Shown piece after piece: positions 63,479 through 64,000 of a stretch of 64,000 nucleotides of DNA; within the stretch, counting starts at the first letter, position 1, and every line of letters starts with the position of its first letter. This stretch comes from a virus. The DNA is taken from positions 1 through 64,000 of IMG/VR virus record IMGVR_UViG_3300047509_000037; one strand, given 5' to 3'. The notes under the pieces were generated by a model. That model did no database searches and had not been told where the DNA came from. It worked only from the letters and a program-made list of their open reading frames with translations. The position numbers and the translations under genes were made by a program.

Positions 63479-63682
63479 CTACTGATTGACGAGAAACGTT
63501 CCGTCGTCACTAATCTGCGTTCCCGGCAGACCGCTCAACTGGTCGAGTGCCTGTTGGAACACTTGACGCTTCACTTCAAGGTCGGCAGAAGCCGCCTGAA
63601 TGGTTGCGAACGCCGTCTTGTACGCGGCAACCTTTGAACTGATTGCCGATTGCTGCGGTGCTGTCAACGGTGTGACCTTCAT
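63479..63682 (-). CDS. Small helical protein
   Basis: 67 residues from the ATG at 63682 (AGGAGAAG upstream). TAPQQSAISSKVAAYKTAFA, VKRQVFQQALDQLSGLPGTQ: amphipathic helices. Sits 8 bp before the spanin-like start; a possible lysis or virion partner. Confidence 0.7.
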   Translation of the reverse strand: MKVTPLTAPQQSAISSKVAAYKTAFATIQAASADLEVKRQVFQQALDQLSGLPGTQISDDGTFLVNQ

Positions 63683-63944
63683 GCTTCTCCTGTGGTGCCA
63701 GTTTGTCCGAACTAGGAAACGGATTGGGTGGCGAGTGGAAGTCGAATCCACCAGAGGTCAGGTTCACAGCCTGCCATAACATTCCCAGAGTTATCATCGC
63801 CACAATTTGCCGCACACGCTCACCGGGGTAACTTCGTTCTTGTCCCGCGTTGGTGTGCGGACTTAATCTGGTCCCCGTGGCAGGTGGTGTGCCCTGCGAC
63901 CCTCGCCTTCCAATGGCGATGCTGACCACATTTCTCAGCTTCAC
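63576..63944 (-). CDS. Possible membrane protein (GTG overlap start)
   Basis: 122-codon frame from a GTG overlapping an upstream TGA (GTGA), an arrangement used elsewhere here. A hydrophobic segment IVAMITLGMLWQAVNL follows a basic stretch (ERSYPGERVRQ). The C-terminal 35 residues overlap the 67-aa gene and look non-coding, so the real gene may be shorter or frameshifted. Confidence 0.4.
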   Translation of the reverse strand: MKLRNVVSIAIGRRGSQGTPPATGTRLSPHTNAGQERSYPGERVRQIVAMITLGMLWQAVNLTSGGFDFHSPPNPFPSSDKLAPQEKHEGHTVDSTAAIGNQFKGCRVQDGVRNHSGGFCRP

Positions 63945-64000
63945 GGGGTCATAGAATTTGTGTGGGTCTTCGGCTCACGCTTCAGGTTACACCCACTGTC
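63941..64000 (-). CDS. C-terminal fragment of a gene running in from the right edge
   Basis: The last 19 codons before a TGA, ending KREPKTHTNSMTP. Only the end is visible, so nothing can be said about function; it supports continued leftward coding beyond 64 kb. Confidence 0.4.
   Translation of the reverse strand, partial: DSGCNLKREPKTHTNSMTP

Noticed and set aside
1-64000. CRISPR arrays
   Set aside because: No regularly spaced direct repeats of 25-37 bp were seen; the repeats found are short palindromes or tandem clusters without spacers.
1-64000. Insertion sequences or transposases
   Set aside because: No DDE or serine-recombinase transposase motifs or paired terminal repeats were recognised; the mobile genes are HNH/GIY-YIG nucleases.

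Overview
The window is a large piece of a tailed double-stranded DNA phage genome (Caudoviricetes). It carries a portal gene cut by the left edge, a large terminase, tail-fibre and adhesin-like proteins, a family A DNA polymerase, PrimPol, RecA, SF2 helicase, DNA and RNA ligases, a tyrosine recombinase, tRNAs and about 16 homing-type endonuclease genes. The host is probably Gram-negative, because a phage gene encodes an outer-membrane beta-barrel with signal peptide and terminal Phe. A DUF5715-like secreted protein and the general style suggest a soil bacterium, perhaps Acidobacteriota; this is only an inference. Both ends of the window lie inside coding regions, so the genome is longer than 64 kb.

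Layout. 1-12.6 kb is transcribed leftward: portal, TerL, small structural proteins, a tail fibre, a dual-specificity phosphatase and a sugar cassette (RmlD-like reductase and two glycosyltransferases), with HNH genes at TerL and at the upstream end. 12.6-13.3 kb is an AT-richer control region with five ACGCGT-centred repeats. 13.4-18.6 kb, rightward, is the replication core (SSB-like protein, PrimPol, PolA). 19.1-25.6 kb holds a circularly permuted tmRNA gene, membrane peptides, a metallophosphatase, a GNAT protein, a glycosyltransferase and a secreted M15/DUF5715-like peptidase. 25.6-27.2 kb is mostly non-coding, with a terminator, palindromes and a decayed HNH gene. 28.9-29.5 kb is probably a promoter-driven structured RNA. 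29.5-34 kb carries a Ycf46-like AAA ATPase with DUF1257 and DUF2997 partners. 34.7-40.9 kb has zinc-ribbon proteins, a clamp-like protein, a SWIM protein, ATP-dependent DNA ligase, a minimal integrase and tRNA-Trp. 41-43 kb has an endolysin-like gene invaded by HNH genes. 43-55 kb has a PD-(D/E)XK nuclease, GroES, a Clp-like unfoldase, helicase, MazG-like protein and RecA. 55-59 kb has RNA ligase, an L,D-transpeptidase-fold protein and a protein-kinase-like protein, then tRNA-Leu, a terminator and the outer-membrane protein. 60.3-64 kb is leftward again: an adhesin-like structural protein, tRNA-Ala, tRNA-Met, a spanin/holin-like protein and small genes.

Main points for a second look: (1) the permuted phage tmRNA, whose two halves, acceptor stem and 12-bp extended intervening helix can all be traced; (2) a C-terminal GRKIR peptide on six otherwise unrelated early proteins, encoded with different codons; (3) about 15 dispersed GTTA-N4-TAAC-type palindromes, all within the rightward block; (4) the roughly 620-nt structured RNA at 28.9-29.5 kb; (5) an unusually dense set of HNH genes, one nested in a lysis-type gene and one decayed by a clean deletion. 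Genes are tightly packed, with many ATGA, GTGA and TGATG overlaps and GGAGG-type ribosome-binding sites, which guided start choice. All function calls come from motif reading by eye; no database search was possible.
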